Shown here one piece after another: positions 1-8,727 of a DNA stretch of 64,000 nt (positions are counted from its first letter, which is position 1; each line of letters begins with the position of its first letter). Below the pieces are notes generated by a model, which did no database searches, was not told where the DNA came from, and saw only the letters and a program-made list of their open reading frames with translations. The position numbers and the translations under genes were made by a program. This stretch comes from Pseudomonas sp. (GTDB taxonomy: Bacteria; Pseudomonadota; Gammaproteobacteria; Pseudomonadales; Pseudomonadaceae): NCBI RefSeq assembly GCF_030698175.1, contig NZ_JAUYNT010000005.1, positions 124,001-188,000 of the forward strand, in the 5' to 3' direction.

Positions 1-740
1 TGGTGCTGCAAGGCCTGGGAATAATCGCCGCTGGTGATCGCCCAGTGGGGAAGACTCCCGGTCAACGTCTGGCTGGCGTCCGCGCCTATCCAGCGCTTGA
101 GGGCCGCCCGTGCCTGGGCGCTTTGTTGCAGCAACTGGTCGCGCTGTTCGTCCAGTAACGCCGCTTCTTGCAGGGGGGCAAGCACGTCACTGGCTTGGCC
201 GCGGCCGCCGGCCAACTGGGCGCGGACGGCGGCGGCGAACAGGCGGTTCTCGGCGTTAAACGCCTCGAATTGGGCCAGCTTGCGCTGCTGGGTATAGCTG
301 GCAATCCAGGCTTGGGCGGTGGCCAGGCGCACGCGCAGGCGTTCGACCCGCCCCTGGGCCGCAGCGCTGTCGATGGCCGCCTGCGCCGTGGCCACGCGGG
401 CCTGGCGCTTGTCGCTATTGGGCATTTCCTGCATGAGCCCGACCACCTGCATGGTCATAAAGTCGCGCTCCAGGCTCCAGCGATCCTGCCCCTCGGTGGG
501 CAGGTTCTGCACCCCGAGGATCAGTTTCGGGTCGGGCAATTCGCCGGCGGCAATCGCGGCGCTGCTGGCCGCCTCCAGTTTGGCCGCTTGGGCGCTCAGG
601 CTCGGGGCGTTACGCGCCGCCAACTGCAGCGCCTGCTCAAGCGACAGCGACAGCGCCAGCGCCGGGCTCGGCAGGCTGGCGCACAGGCTGGCGGCGGCTG
701 CCAACAGCGGCCAGGCGCAATAGTGTTGCTGGGATTTCAT
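1..740 (-). CDS. TolC-family outer-membrane efflux protein (CzcC-like), 3' end beyond left edge
   Basis: The reading frame from the ATG at 738-740 stays open to the left edge (about 246 codons), so this is the N-terminal half or more of a roughly 400-residue protein. It opens with a signal peptide (MKSQQHYCAW, hydrophobic stretch, cleavage near ALA) followed by LSLEQALQLAARNAPSL, the typical start of an outer-membrane efflux protein repeat, then long Ala/Gln/Arg-rich helices as expected for the periplasmic coiled-coil tunnel. The sequence style (GELPDPKL, GLMQEMPN, KRQARV) resembles CzcC/CusC outer-membrane channels of metal RND pumps rather than OprM. Such a gene normally leads a channel-adaptor-pump operon, so adaptor and pump genes are expected just outside the window. 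Family level is secure; the metal substrate is inferred only from the Cys-rich neighbour upstream. Confidence 0.85.
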   Translation of the reverse strand, partial: MKSQQHYCAWPLLAAAASLCASLPSPALALSLSLEQALQLAARNAPSLSAQAAKLEAASSAAIAAGELPDPKLILGVQNLPTEGQDRWSLERDFMTMQVVGLMQEMPNSDKRQARVATAQAAIDSAAAQGRVERLRVRLATAQAWIASYTQQRKLAQFEAFNAENRLFAAAVRAQLAGGRGQASDVLAPLQEAALLDEQRDQLLQQSAQARAALKRWIGADASQTLTGSLPHWAITSGDYSQALQH

Positions 741-842
741 CGGGACTACTCCGCGGCTATACCGCTACAAACTGCGCACAGCCATAGGCGTGCGCGGACG
801 CCATCCGCCAATTAACGGATGGGGTTTAAGTTAGTGCAGGAG

Positions 843-1184
843 TTAGTTACGCGGAGGTCGCCAGACGCCGTTAGGGCTCTTGGTCGGGAGAAATGCGCTG
901 CTGGCCGTGGCCAGCAAGGGGCTGGTCAGCGGCGCTGCTGCCGGCGTGGCCAGCGACACCAGCAACAGGTTGCTGGTCTGACACTGCTGGCCAGTTTTGC
1001 AGCTTGGTTTGTCGCTCTGGTTTTGCTTATCGCAGCAGTCTGGGTTTTGCAGCGGATTGGTCATCGTCATGCCGGCGGCTTGCATCGGGCAAGGCATGCG
1101 GGGCGCGGCCAAGCCGGCCAGCGCGTTTAACGGCAGCAGCAGACAGAGCAGCAGAGTCAGGCAGCGGCGACTAATGAGGTTCAT
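843..1184 (-). CDS. Small exported cysteine-rich protein upstream of metal efflux channel
   Basis: A 113-residue product from the ATG at 1182-1184 (MNLISRRCLTLLLCLLLPLNALAG). The first 23 residues are a clear signal peptide. The mature part holds several cysteines and methionines, including CPMQAAGMTM, DCCDK, SCKTGQQC, which would suit copper or other soft-metal binding. It is transcribed toward the TolC-like gene with about 100 bp between them, so co-expression is likely. An upstream in-frame start at 1238 would add 18 residues and spoil the signal peptide. No named family recognised; similar small proteins precede CzcC-type genes in pseudomonads. Metal binding is an inference from composition and context. 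Confidence 0.6.
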   Translation of the reverse strand: MNLISRRCLTLLLCLLLPLNALAGLAAPRMPCPMQAAGMTMTNPLQNPDCCDKQNQSDKPSCKTGQQCQTSNLLLVSLATPAAAPLTSPLLATASSAFLPTKSPNGVWRPPRN

Positions 1185-1392
1185 GCCCAGCAGTCTAGTC
1201 CTTGCCGTGGACGCCGGGCAATTAGCTGTCGTGGACATGTTGACGCAGGACGATTAGCCGCTGATCGTACGGCCAGGATTGTCTGATACTTAACGCGCTG
1301 GAGGGCGCTGGCGCGGGTTGGTCGAGCGCGCCGCTATCGCTGTCACACAGGCGCAGGCAAGATAAGGCCATAGGTTGGCTGGAGATAGGGTT

Positions 1393-2865
1393 ATGGCAGT
1401 TGCAACAGGTGCTTTTGTTCAAGTTCACAGCCCCAATGAGGCGGTGGATCGTTTGGCTGCATTGCACACTCAGGCCTGCACGGCGCTGAGTCAGGCGCTC
1501 AAGCGCTATTTGAAAACCCGTGAGCAGCCCAGCGCTGAGCAGTACCGCGAGTTTCGCTACCCGCTGCTGCGGCTGATTTACCAGTGCGTGGGCGAGGTGC
1601 CGAGTACTACTCGCGCCTACGCCAAGGTGCAGAACCCCGGCACTTACAGTGTGACCGTGACCTATCCGGAGGCGTTTCGCGGCTACTTGATGGATCAACT
1701 CGGGCCGCTGATGGCGGACTTTACCGTGACGGTCGAGGTGGGCCTGAGCGAGCAAAACATTCCCTATCCCTACGTGGTCGAACATGGCGATGAGTTGGCC
1801 GGCTCCGGGGTGACGGCGGCCGAATTGGCGCGGGTGTTCCCCAGCACCGACCTGTCGGCGGCCACCGATGGCGTGGCCGATGGTTTGTATGACTGGCAGG
1901 ACGCCGACCCGATGCCGCTGGCGCTGTTTGACGCGGCGCGGGTCGACTTCTCCCTCAAGCGCCTGCAGCACTACAGTGGCAGCGACTGGCGGCATGTACA
2001 GCCGTGGATTCTGCTGACCAACTACCACCGTTACGTGGACCAGTTCATCCTGCATGGCCTGCACCTGCTGCGCGACGACCCGCGCTATGTGCGCATGGTG
2101 TTGCCCGGCAATGTGCTGGTCGAGCGTGGCATGGCCGAAGGCGAGATGCAGGCGATCATCGGCGGCGTGGTCTGGCATCGTTACCAGATGCCGGCCTATC
2201 ACTTGATTGCCGCCGACGGCCATGGCGTGACCCTGGTGAATATCGGCGTCGGCCCCTCCAACGCGAAAAACATCACCGACCATCTGGCGGTGTTGCGCCC
2301 CCATTGCTGGCTGATGATTGGTCACTGCGGCGGCCTGCGCCAATCGCAGACCATCGGCGACTATGTGCTGGCCCACGCCTATATGCGCCGCGACGGCATT
2401 CTCGACCGGGTGCTGCCGACCAATATCCCCATTCCGGCCCTGGCCGAGGTGCAGCAGGCGTTGCAGGAAGCGGCGGCGCAGGTCACCGGCGAGCGCGGCG
2501 AGGCGCTGAAAAAACGTCTGCGCACTGGCACAGTACTGACCTACGACGACCGTAACTGGGAGCTGCGCTGGGCCCAGGAACGGCCGCTGATCAACCTGGC
2601 CCGGGCGGTGGCGGTGGACATGGAAAGCGGCACAGTCGCCGCCCAGGGTTATCGTCTGCGGGTGCCCTACGGCACGCTGCTGTGCGTGTCGGACAAACCG
2701 CTGCACAGCGAAATCAAACTGCCCGGCGCGGCGGGCGCCTTCTACGAGCGGGCAGTCAGCCAGCACCTGCAGATCGGTCTGGCCGCGCTGGAATTACTGC
2801 GCAGCCAGCTCGACACCCTGCACTCGCGCAAGCTGAGGAGCTTCGACGAACCGCCGTTTCGCTGA
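1393..2865 (+). CDS. amn: AMP nucleosidase
   Basis: The 490-residue product matches AMP nucleosidase in length and layout: an N-terminal Amn-specific domain of about 170 residues, then a nucleoside-phosphorylase-type C-terminal domain with the phosphate/ribose-site segment NIGVGPSNAKNITDHLAVLRP and GHCGGLRQSQTIGDYVLAHAY, and the nucleoside-binding VDMESGTVAAQGYR near the end. The enzyme hydrolyses AMP to adenine and ribose 5-phosphate in the cytoplasm. The start is the ATG at 1393 with GGAG at 1381-1384; a TTG six codons upstream is less likely. It is followed by a REP palindrome and by the convergent ndh gene. Its product adenine is the substrate of the deaminase encoded at 32.7-33.7 kb. Confidence 0.95.
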   Translation: MAVATGAFVQVHSPNEAVDRLAALHTQACTALSQALKRYLKTREQPSAEQYREFRYPLLRLIYQCVGEVPSTTRAYAKVQNPGTYSVTVTYPEAFRGYLMDQLGPLMADFTVTVEVGLSEQNIPYPYVVEHGDELAGSGVTAAELARVFPSTDLSAATDGVADGLYDWQDADPMPLALFDAARVDFSLKRLQHYSGSDWRHVQPWILLTNYHRYVDQFILHGLHLLRDDPRYVRMVLPGNVLVERGMAEGEMQAIIGGVVWHRYQMPAYHLIAADGHGVTLVNIGVGPSNAKNITDHLAVLRPHCWLMIGHCGGLRQSQTIGDYVLAHAYMRRDGILDRVLPTNIPIPALAEVQQALQEAAAQVTGERGEALKKRLRTGTVLTYDDRNWELRWAQERPLINLARAVAVDMESGTVAAQGYRLRVPYGTLLCVSDKPLHSEIKLPGAAGAFYERAVSQHLQIGLAALELLRSQLDTLHSRKLRSFDEPPFR

Positions 2866-2891
2866 TCGGGGTGGTGGTGAGTGGGTAGTGG

Positions 2892-2976
2892 GTAGGATGG
2901 GTTAGCCGCGTAGCGGCGTAACCCATCAAGCGCGCCCGGTGTCTTGATGGGTATCGCTGCGCTCAACCCATCCTAC
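2892..2976. repeat. REP-type inverted pair (family A) between amn and ndh
   Basis: The segment begins GTAGGATGGGTTAGC and ends GCTCAACCCATCCTAC, forming an imperfect long dyad with an inner CGTAACCCATCA / TGATGGGTATCG pair. The same GTAGGATGGGTTGAGC...GATACCCATC unit recurs many times in the window (4.6, 18.0, 39.3, 40.4, 41.1, 45.5 kb). It lies in the convergent gap between amn and ndh, a classic REP location. Confidence 0.85.
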
Positions 2977-3026
2977 GTTTTTGACGAGATTGCGCGTTCA
3001 ATCGAACTCGCCCGCGCCGCCGCTGT

Positions 3027-4340
3027 TCAGTGCAACTTCAGCCGTGGCCCCAGCACTTTGTTGATCCGGTCGCTGAGCCAGATCAGCCCGGTGCGCAGCG
3101 CGCCGTGCAGCGCCAGTTGGTGCATGCGGTACAGCGACAGGTACACCAGGCGCGCCAGCCGGCCCTCGATAAACAGGCTCTTGCCGGCCAGTTTGCCCAT
3201 CAGACTGCCGACGCTGCTGTAGCGGCTGAAGGAAATCAGCGAGCCATAATCCTGATACAGATAAGGCCGCGCGCTGCCGCCCTGCAAACGCTGGCGCACG
3301 CTGAGCGCCAGGGTCGTGGCTTGTTGGTGGGCCGCCTGGGCGCGCGGTGGCACCGGCTTGTCGCTGCCCGGTTGCGGGCAACTGGCGCAGTCGCCGAAGG
3401 CGAAGATATTAGCGTCGTCGGGGCAGGACAGGTCCTGGTTGACGATCAGCTGGTTGATTTTATTGGTGGCCAAACCATCCAGCCGAGTCAAAAACTCCGG
3501 CGCCTTGATGCCGGCGGCCCAGACCCGAATGTCGGCGGCCAGGTGCTGGCCATCCTTGAGTAACAGACCGTCGGCTTGCACTGCGGCGACCGGCTGACCG
3601 AGCGCCAGGCGAATGCCGAGGCGCTCCAGCTCGCGTTGCGCCGCCGCCGACAGACGCTCGGACAAGGCCGGCAAGATGCGCTCGGCCGCCTCGATCAGGG
3701 TGATCTCGACATCCTCCGGGTTGATCCGTTGCATGCCGTAAATTGGTAGCAGTTGCGAGGATTGCCGCAGCTCGGCGGCCAGCTCCACCCCGGTGGCGCC
3801 GGCGCCAATAATGGCGATGCGCAACTTGCCGTCATGGCTGCCGATGGGGTCGTAGTTGATATGTAAAAAGGCATTCAGCAGCAGCCGATGAAAGCGCCGC
3901 GCCTGTTGCAGGCTGTCGAGAAACAGGCAGTGCTGTTGCGCGCCGGGGGTGCCAAAGTCGTTGGCGGTGCTGCCGACGGCGATGACCAGAGTGTCATAGC
4001 TAATCGCGCGCTCGGCGACCACTTGCTGGCCTTGCTCATCGACAATCGCCTCCAGCAGCACCTGACGTTGCTCACGCTCCAGGGTGTGCATGCGCCCCAG
4101 TTGAAACTCAAAGCCATGCAGGCGCGCATGGGCGCGAAAATTCACCGCGTTGGCCTCGGCGTCCATGGCGCCGGTCGCCACTTCGTGCAGCAACGGTTTC
4201 CACACGTGGGTGAGCACGGCATCGATCAAAATAATCTGCGCCAGTTTCTTGCGCCCCAGGCTGTGGCCCAAACGGGTGGCCAGCTCTAAACCACCGGCGC
4301 CACCGCCGACTATCACTATGCGTTGCAGTTGTTCGCTCAT
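3027..4340 (-). CDS. ndh: Type II NADH:quinone oxidoreductase (NDH-2)
   Basis: A 437-residue, single-subunit FAD flavoprotein. The N-terminus RIVIVGGGAGGLELATRLG (residues 8-26) is the FAD-binding Rossmann motif; a second dinucleotide motif IIGAGATGVELAAEL in mid-protein binds NADH. FAFGDCASCPQPG is the C-terminal FAD contact of this family, and the final 80 residues carry the amphipathic membrane-anchor region (SLFIEGRLARLVYLSLYRMHQLALHG). The enzyme feeds electrons from NADH to quinone at the inner membrane without proton pumping. It ends convergently with amn across a REP. The start ATG at 4340 has AACGCCGAG just upstream, a modest ribosome site. Identification is strong. Confidence 0.93.
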   Translation of the reverse strand: MSEQLQRIVIVGGGAGGLELATRLGHSLGRKKLAQIILIDAVLTHVWKPLLHEVATGAMDAEANAVNFRAHARLHGFEFQLGRMHTLEREQRQVLLEAIVDEQGQQVVAERAISYDTLVIAVGSTANDFGTPGAQQHCLFLDSLQQARRFHRLLLNAFLHINYDPIGSHDGKLRIAIIGAGATGVELAAELRQSSQLLPIYGMQRINPEDVEITLIEAAERILPALSERLSAAAQRELERLGIRLALGQPVAAVQADGLLLKDGQHLAADIRVWAAGIKAPEFLTRLDGLATNKINQLIVNQDLSCPDDANIFAFGDCASCPQPGSDKPVPPRAQAAHQQATTLALSVRQRLQGGSARPYLYQDYGSLISFSRYSSVGSLMGKLAGKSLFIEGRLARLVYLSLYRMHQLALHGALRTGLIWLSDRINKVLGPRLKLH

Positions 4341-4373
4341 CTCGGCGTTCCTTAAATATCGACAGCCAAACCC

Positions 4374-4510
4374 GCGCTAAAACTACTGCGCTCGGTTATG
4401 CGGCGTTGAAAACAGGCTCGGACTGCTCATTTACAACGCGTAAACTCCGCGTCCTCGCCTGTTTTCGCCTTGCCTAACCTTCGCTCGCTACGTTTTCACA
4501 TGGCCTGCAC
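4374..4510. repeat. Dispersed intergenic repeat (family D), copy 1
   Basis: The 341-bp gap upstream of ndh carries AAACTACTGCGCTCGG followed by TTATGCGGCGTTGAAAACAG, then a matching GCCTGTTTTCGCC about 60 bp later that pairs with GGCGTTGAAAACAGGC. Variants of the same leader recur at 11.8 kb and 22.5 kb. It is a dyad repeat distinct from the GTAGGATGGG family. Promoter elements of ndh may overlap it. Confidence 0.6.
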
Positions 4511-4621
4511 GGGCTTGGCTGTCCAATACTCGATGATTTATTCAGGTGCTATTTGCCGGTGGAAACGCCGGGGGCGTTCAGCGTTGTGTAGATGCGACGA
4601 GGCCGTCTAACGCCAAGGCAC

Positions 4622-4653
4622 GTAGGATGGGGTGAGTGTAACGATACCCATCG
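4622..4653. repeat. Single REP unit (family A)
   Basis: GTAGGATGGGGTGAGTGTAA then CGATACCCATC, a diverged single copy just downstream of the DUF4136 lipoprotein gene. Confidence 0.7.
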
Positions 4654-4681
4654 CGCAAGCCTGCGTCGCTTGCATGGCCGC

Positions 4682-5290
4682 TTAATTGGGCGGGTAGCTG
4701 CTCAGTGCCTGTTGAATGGTTTTGCGCAGCAGCTTACTGCGTTCAGCTTGGTCGTCGACGCTGATGTTCTCCGCGCTGTTACTCCAGATAGTCTGGCCGC
4801 TGGCGGCTTCGGTCAGCTGCAGAGTAACGATCAGCATGTTTTGGGTGTAGGTGCGCCGCAGGGGCACGCTGCCGCCCATGCCGTAACTGTTGCCGTAGGG
4901 GCTGTTGCCATAGTAGATGTCACCACGGTCGTAGTCCTGTACCTGGCGACGCTCCATGCGCACGCTGCCGCTCACCAGCAGGTCGGCTTTGGCGCCGCCT
5001 TGGGCCGGGCGCAGGCCTTGCTGGTCGAGGCTGCTGGTGAGCATCTCGGCGATTTGTGCCGAGTCCGCCCAGCCAGCACCGCTGGGTAATTGCCCGGCCT
5101 GCCAGGCCCAGCTGTGGTAACGACCGTAATCGCGAGCGGCGGCCGGGTAACCACTGCGGTCGAAGGTTTGCGCGGCGGCGGCTGGCGCCGGCGGCATCGG
5201 CAGCGATTGGGCGCTGTACGGGTTTTGGCTCTGCCCTTGGCAGGCGGCCAGCGTCAGGCTGCCCAGCAGTAGCGCCATCGATCTGTTCAT
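4682..5290 (-). CDS. DUF4136-type lipoprotein
   Basis: A 202-residue lipoprotein: [17 protein letters not shown], lipobox with Cys17. The body ([22 protein letters not shown], then [11 protein letters not shown] and [11 protein letters not shown]) is typical of DUF4136, a small envelope domain of unknown role. The ATG at 5288-5290 was preferred over an upstream in-frame codon because it yields a clean lipoprotein signal and has GGAGG nine bases upstream. The start overlaps the stop of cmoM (TAATG), so translation is coupled to the methyltransferase. A short Tyr/Gly/Asn-rich loop ([15 protein letters not shown]) is low-complexity. Function unknown; outer-membrane location inferred because residue +2 is Gln, not Asp. 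Confidence 0.8.
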   Translation of the reverse strand: MNRSMALLLGSLTLAACQGQSQNPYSAQSLPMPPAPAAAAQTFDRSGYPAAARDYGRYHSWAWQAGQLPSGAGWADSAQIAEMLTSSLDQQGLRPAQGGAKADLLVSGSVRMERRQVQDYDRGDIYYGNSPYGNSYGMGGSVPLRRTYTQNMLIVTLQLTEAASGQTIWSNSAENISVDDQAERSKLLRKTIQQALSSYPPN

Positions 5291-6069
5291 TAGCCCTCCA
5301 ATGCGCGCGGCCGGCACAGCCAATGCAGGTAGCGACCCAGGCCGGCAAAGCTCGGGTGACGGCGGTAGGCCAACTCCATCTCGATCAGTTGCGCCAGGTT
5401 ATTGCTGGCAGCTTTGACTTGAAAGTCGTGGGGCATGTAGTCGTGAAAGACCCGCACGCCACTGTGTGTTTCGACTGTCCAGAGGCCGCTAAGTTGCTCG
5501 GCCAATTCGCGCGGGTCGAGGGGTTGTTGCGGGGTCAGACTTTGTTTTTCACCGGCAAAACTCTGCTCGCGCAATTTGCGGAAATGGCCCTTGAGCAGGT
5601 TGCGGTAAATCAGCGCGTCCTTGTTGTAAAAGGCCAGGGACAACCAGCCATCGCTGGCGGTGAGCTGGTGCAGCAGCGGCAGAATGCTCTGGGGTTCGGC
5701 CAGCCATTCGAGCACCGCGTGGCAGAGCACCAGGTCAAAGGGCTCGCTCAGTTGCGCGCTGAGTTCCTGCCAGGAGGCCTGGATAAAGGTGGCGCTTTGT
5801 CCGGCGCCGGCAAAGCGCTCGCGGGCCCCGGCGAGCATCGGCGCGGCGGGCTCGCTGAAGGTGACCTGATGGCCCTGTTCGGCCAGCCACAACGACATAT
5901 GGCCCAGACCGCCGCCAATATCCAATACCCGCAGCGGGCGCTGGGGTAGCACTTCAAGCAAGTCGGCCTGCAGCACCGCGAGGCGAATCGCGCCCTTGGC
6001 GCCGCCGTAGATCTTCTCGGCGAAACGGGTCGCCAGTTGGTCGAAATGCCGGTCGTCTGGCGTGCTCAT
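5290..6069 (-). CDS. cmoM: tRNA 5-carboxymethoxyuridine methyltransferase CmoM
   Basis: A 259-residue class I SAM methyltransferase. The N-terminus [24 protein letters not shown], the SAM motif [13 protein letters not shown] (residues 47-59), the [14 protein letters not shown] segment and VRVFHDYM near the C-terminus all align with E. coli CmoM (formerly SmtA/YecO). CmoM methylates the carboxymethoxy group of cmo5U34 to give mcmo5U in tRNA wobble positions. It overlaps the upstream MazG-like gene by ATGA and the downstream lipoprotein gene by TAATG, so the three are a translationally coupled minus-strand operon. The coupling with a housekeeping nucleotide pyrophosphatase fits a household role. 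Confidence 0.9.
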   Translation of the reverse strand: MSTPDDRHFDQLATRFAEKIYGGAKGAIRLAVLQADLLEVLPQRPLRVLDIGGGLGHMSLWLAEQGHQVTFSEPAAPMLAGARERFAGAGQSATFIQASWQELSAQLSEPFDLVLCHAVLEWLAEPQSILPLLHQLTASDGWLSLAFYNKDALIYRNLLKGHFRKLREQSFAGEKQSLTPQQPLDPRELAEQLSGLWTVETHSGVRVFHDYMPHDFQVKAASNNLAQLIEMELAYRRHPSFAGLGRYLHWLCRPRALEG

Positions 6070-6371
6070 ACCGCGAACCTGCGCTCGTTATCCGCCAGCT
6101 TGGCAGCGAGCGCCTGTTCCATATCGATGCCCAGTTCGCTGCACAGCAACGTCAGGTACATCAGGATGTCGGCCACTTCCTGGCCGGCGTGCTCGCGCTG
6201 GGCGGCGGACAGTTCACGCGCTTCGGCGGGCTCCAGCCACTGGAAAATTTCCACCAGTTCGGCCATCTCCACACTGGCGGCCATGGCCAGGTTTTTCGGG
6301 TTGTGAAAACGCTGCCAACCGTTCTGGTCGCGGATTGCGTGCAGGCGCTGGGTTAATTCGCTGAGATTCAT
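6066..6371 (-). CDS. MazG-like nucleotide pyrophosphohydrolase
   Basis: A 101-residue all-alpha NTP pyrophosphatase of the MazG/RS21-C6 superfamily. The metal-binding pattern is visible as AASVEMAELVEIFQW (ExxE) and, 25 residues later, EVADILMYL (ExxD). Family members hydrolyse (d)NTPs, often modified ones such as dCTP analogues, to the monophosphate. The start ATG at 6369-6371 has AAGGAG eight bases upstream; the longer frame to 6422 lacks a site. The stop overlaps the cmoM start. The length is typical of the single-domain form. Confidence 0.87.
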   Translation of the reverse strand: MNLSELTQRLHAIRDQNGWQRFHNPKNLAMAASVEMAELVEIFQWLEPAEARELSAAQREHAGQEVADILMYLTLLCSELGIDMEQALAAKLADNERRFAV

Positions 6372-6455
6372 GCGGCACTCCTTGGTGTCGCATAGCTTCA
6401 AGCCTTGATCGTCGCGCTGCAAGTTTTCGCGTACGGGTGCAACTCGCGCGGGTTA

Positions 6456-7310
6456 CTAATTGAGCGGCTGCCATTGGCCACTCATATGCACGCCGCCATC
6501 GGCGCCCTGCAAGCTCAGCTGGCCATTGGGGGCCTGCGCGCTGGCCAGCAAGCTGACGGCGCCGGGTAGCAACAGTGGTTTTTGAAAGCGCACGGCCAGT
6601 TCATAACCGCTAATAGGCAGGTGTTTGGCCAGCTCCTCCGTGGCGCGGGCCTTGTGCCACAGGCCGTGGGCGATGGCGCGGGGGAAGCCAAACAGCTTGG
6701 CCGTGGCCGCGTATAGGTGGATCGGGTTGTAGTCACCGGCCACCCGTGCGTAACGCCGGCCCGTATCGGCGGGGGCGCTCCAGGTCGCCAGTTCCTTAAG
6801 GGGCAGCGGCGCCGCAGTTGGCTGGTGCGCGGCGACGCCCGGCAGCTGTAAGCCACGGCAGAGCATGCGGCTTTCGCCTTCCCAGAGCAGCCCGAGCTGG
6901 TCTTCCAGGCGGGTGATCAGGCTGAACACCGCGCCTTTACTGTGGGGCTGCAACTGGCCCAGGTGCACGCTGACGCTGAACGGCCCCAGACCGCCGAGCG
7001 GGCGCAGCACGCGGATGCGGTTTTCCACATGCACCAGGCCCAGTAGGGGCAGTGGAAAGGCCGGGTCGGTGAGCAATTGCATCTGCAGCGGGAAGGCCAA
7101 AATATGCGGGTAGGCCGCCGGCAGATAGGCGCTGTCGGCCAGCCCGCAAACCTGGCGATAGCGAGCCAAGTGCTTGGGGTCGACGCTGAGCTCACAGCGC
7201 AGGCCCAGGTCGGGCAGTTGCTTGCCACGAATTCCACGGCGCAGGGCTGCGCGCAGAAACAAACCGGGTAAGGCGGGTGGGCTGGCAAGGTCGCGCCATT
7301 GGCTGGGCAT
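6456..7310 (-). CDS. MaoC-family (R)-hydratase/dehydratase, double-hotdog type
   Basis: A 284-residue protein with the hydratase 2 motif ARVAGDYNPIHLYAATAK at about residues 188-205 (Asp193 and His198 as the catalytic pair). The first 150 residues look like a degenerate hotdog domain, as in two-domain enoyl hydratases. Expected reaction: reversible hydration of trans-2-enoyl-CoA or -ACP to the (R)-3-hydroxyacyl form. The ATG at 7308-7310 follows AGGAAC; a longer frame to 7478 extends through the likely promoter region. It lies divergent from the AraC regulator and on the same strand as the FabG-like gene beyond it. The hydratase, reductase and thiolase supply three consecutive steps of beta-oxidation or its reverse. 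Confidence 0.87.
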   Translation of the reverse strand: MPSQWRDLASPPALPGLFLRAALRRGIRGKQLPDLGLRCELSVDPKHLARYRQVCGLADSAYLPAAYPHILAFPLQMQLLTDPAFPLPLLGLVHVENRIRVLRPLGGLGPFSVSVHLGQLQPHSKGAVFSLITRLEDQLGLLWEGESRMLCRGLQLPGVAAHQPTAAPLPLKELATWSAPADTGRRYARVAGDYNPIHLYAATAKLFGFPRAIAHGLWHKARATEELAKHLPISGYELAVRFQKPLLLPGAVSLLASAQAPNGQLSLQGADGGVHMSGQWQPLN

Positions 7311-7489
7311 AGATAAGTTCCTGGGGAAATGTCGCTTGCAGCTTAGCGACTTGCACTGCTGCGGCATTGGCCGTGGGGCTGGGACGATTGGCAAGCCAGT
7401 CAATCTGCCGGCAAAGCCAATCGGACCTTGAGCCGTGGCCTTATGCTGCATAAGATGGCCGCGCCTTAGCCAAAACAAGAATTTTTAGC

Positions 7490-8494
7490 ATGCGTGATCT
7501 GACCGATGATGTGGCGCTGATGCGTCTAGCGTTCGACGCACTGCGCGCCAGTGGCGCCAATCCCGACCGGGTGCTCAAACGCCTCGGCCTGGCCGATGGC
7601 GTATTGCCCAGCGGGCGTTACCCGCACATGGCGCAGGTACTGTTTTGGAAAGCCGCCGCAGAGGAATGTGGCGAGGAACATGTGGGGCTGCACCTGGCCC
7701 AGCACCTGCCGGCGTTCCACGGCCTGCTGCTGGAATATATGTTTCTCTCCAGCGAAACCTTCGGCGATGGCCTGCGCCATGCCCTGCGCTACGTGCGCCT
7801 GTTGTCCGACGGCCTGAGCGCCAAGCTGGAGGTCGACGGCGAGGTGGCGACCTTGGTGCTGGGGATGAGTGCGCAGGTGCCCCGGCATTTCCCGGAGATG
7901 CTCGCCGGTGCGGTGATCCGCATGTTCAGCGCGCTGACCGAAGGCGATTTTATCCCCCAGCAGGTGCAGTTTATGCACGCCCAGGCGGCGCCCACTGAGC
8001 GCTATCAACAGGCCTATGGTTGCCCGGTGGCCTTTGAGCAGTCGCGCTACAGCTTGATCTTCGCCGCCAGCGTGCTGCAAAAAGCCTCCCGGCATGCCGC
8101 GCCGGAGTTGTTGCAGATGCACGAGTCGATGGCCCGCCGCCAGCTCGCCGAAGTCGAACGGCTGGATCTGGTGCGTAAAGTCCGTGATCTGATCGCCGAG
8201 TTGCTGGTCGACAGCGGCGCCACGCTCGAACAAGTGGCGGCGCGCCTGAATATGCCGGCACGGCGCCTGCGCGAGCGGCTGGCGGTGGCCGGCGTGCGCT
8301 TCAACGACCTGATTACCGACTACCGCTGCCGCCTGGCCAAAGACCTGCTGCTCAACACCGACGAGCGCATCGAAGTGATAGTCGAACGCACCGGTTTCTC
8401 CGAGCCGAGCACCTTCTACCGCGCCTTCAAACGCTGGGTCGGCGAAACCCCGGTGGAGTTCCGCCGCCGTGGGCGGTTACCTAAGGCGCAATGA
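7490..8494 (+). CDS. AraC-family transcriptional regulator
   Basis: A 334-residue regulator of the subgroup with an N-terminal arabinose-binding-like effector domain (about 20-205: LRASGANPDRVLKRLGL, then EHVGLHLAQHLP) and a C-terminal double helix-turn-helix (about 235-330: SGATLEQVAARLNMPARRLRERLA and VIVERTGFSEPSTFYRAFKRW). It is divergent from maoC with a 179-bp shared promoter region, and a GGDEF-free, one-component design suggests it senses a small hydrophobic or amino acid-like ligand. In pseudomonads regulators like this sit beside maoC/fabG/thiolase sets, so control of 6.4-11.5 kb is the best guess. Effector unknown. Confidence 0.88.
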   Translation: MRDLTDDVALMRLAFDALRASGANPDRVLKRLGLADGVLPSGRYPHMAQVLFWKAAAEECGEEHVGLHLAQHLPAFHGLLLEYMFLSSETFGDGLRHALRYVRLLSDGLSAKLEVDGEVATLVLGMSAQVPRHFPEMLAGAVIRMFSALTEGDFIPQQVQFMHAQAAPTERYQQAYGCPVAFEQSRYSLIFAASVLQKASRHAAPELLQMHESMARRQLAEVERLDLVRKVRDLIAELLVDSGATLEQVAARLNMPARRLRERLAVAGVRFNDLITDYRCRLAKDLLLNTDERIEVIVERTGFSEPSTFYRAFKRWVGETPVEFRRRGRLPKAQ

Positions 8495-8503
8495 CGCCGA
8501 AGG

Positions 8504-8569
8504 GTAGGGCGGGTGCAACTCGCCGGACTCTGTTGGGCTGAACATAGAAGCGGGTTTCACCCGCCCTAC
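8504..8569. repeat. REP-type hairpin (family C)
   Basis: Begins GTAGGGCGGGTGCAACTCGCC and ends GGGTTTCACCCGCCCTAC: outer arms GTAGGGCGGGTG and CACCCGCCCTAC pair perfectly. It lies in the convergent gap downstream of the AraC gene and may aid termination. Confidence 0.8.
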
Positions 8570-8603
8570 ATGATTGTCGAATCGGTGTCGTTCTCTGGCT
8601 GGC

Positions 8604-8691
8604 TTCGCGGCTAAAGCCCCTCCTACAACAGCCCAGCCGCCGCGATTTAACCGGCAACCACTCAACCCGTGGGAGGGGCTTCAGCCGCGAT
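8604..8691. repeat. REP-type inverted pair (family B)
   Basis: TTCGCGGCTAAAGCCCCTCC followed about 45 bp later by GGGAGGGGCTTCAGCCGCGA: an inverted pair of the common pseudomonad TGTAGGAGC...GCCGCGA type. It completes the 233-bp convergent gap between araC and the FabG-like gene, which otherwise holds nothing recognisable. Confidence 0.8.
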
Positions 8692-8727
8692 AGGCCCTTG
8701 CCGGCAACGCAACTATCGAGACTGGCA

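Noticed and set aside
1222..2766. 514-codon open frame antisense to amn
   Set aside because: It mirrors amn in a high-GC gene, its translation is His/Gln/Arg-rich without domain resemblance, and amn has clear motifs and a ribosome site.
2944..3222. Short frames opening with MGIAALNPSY or containing WVERSDTHH (also at 4.6, 18.0, 39.3, 41.1 and 45.5 kb)
   Set aside because: These peptides are translations of the REP units and not proteins; they also explain false N-terminal extensions such as that on the RAYT gene.
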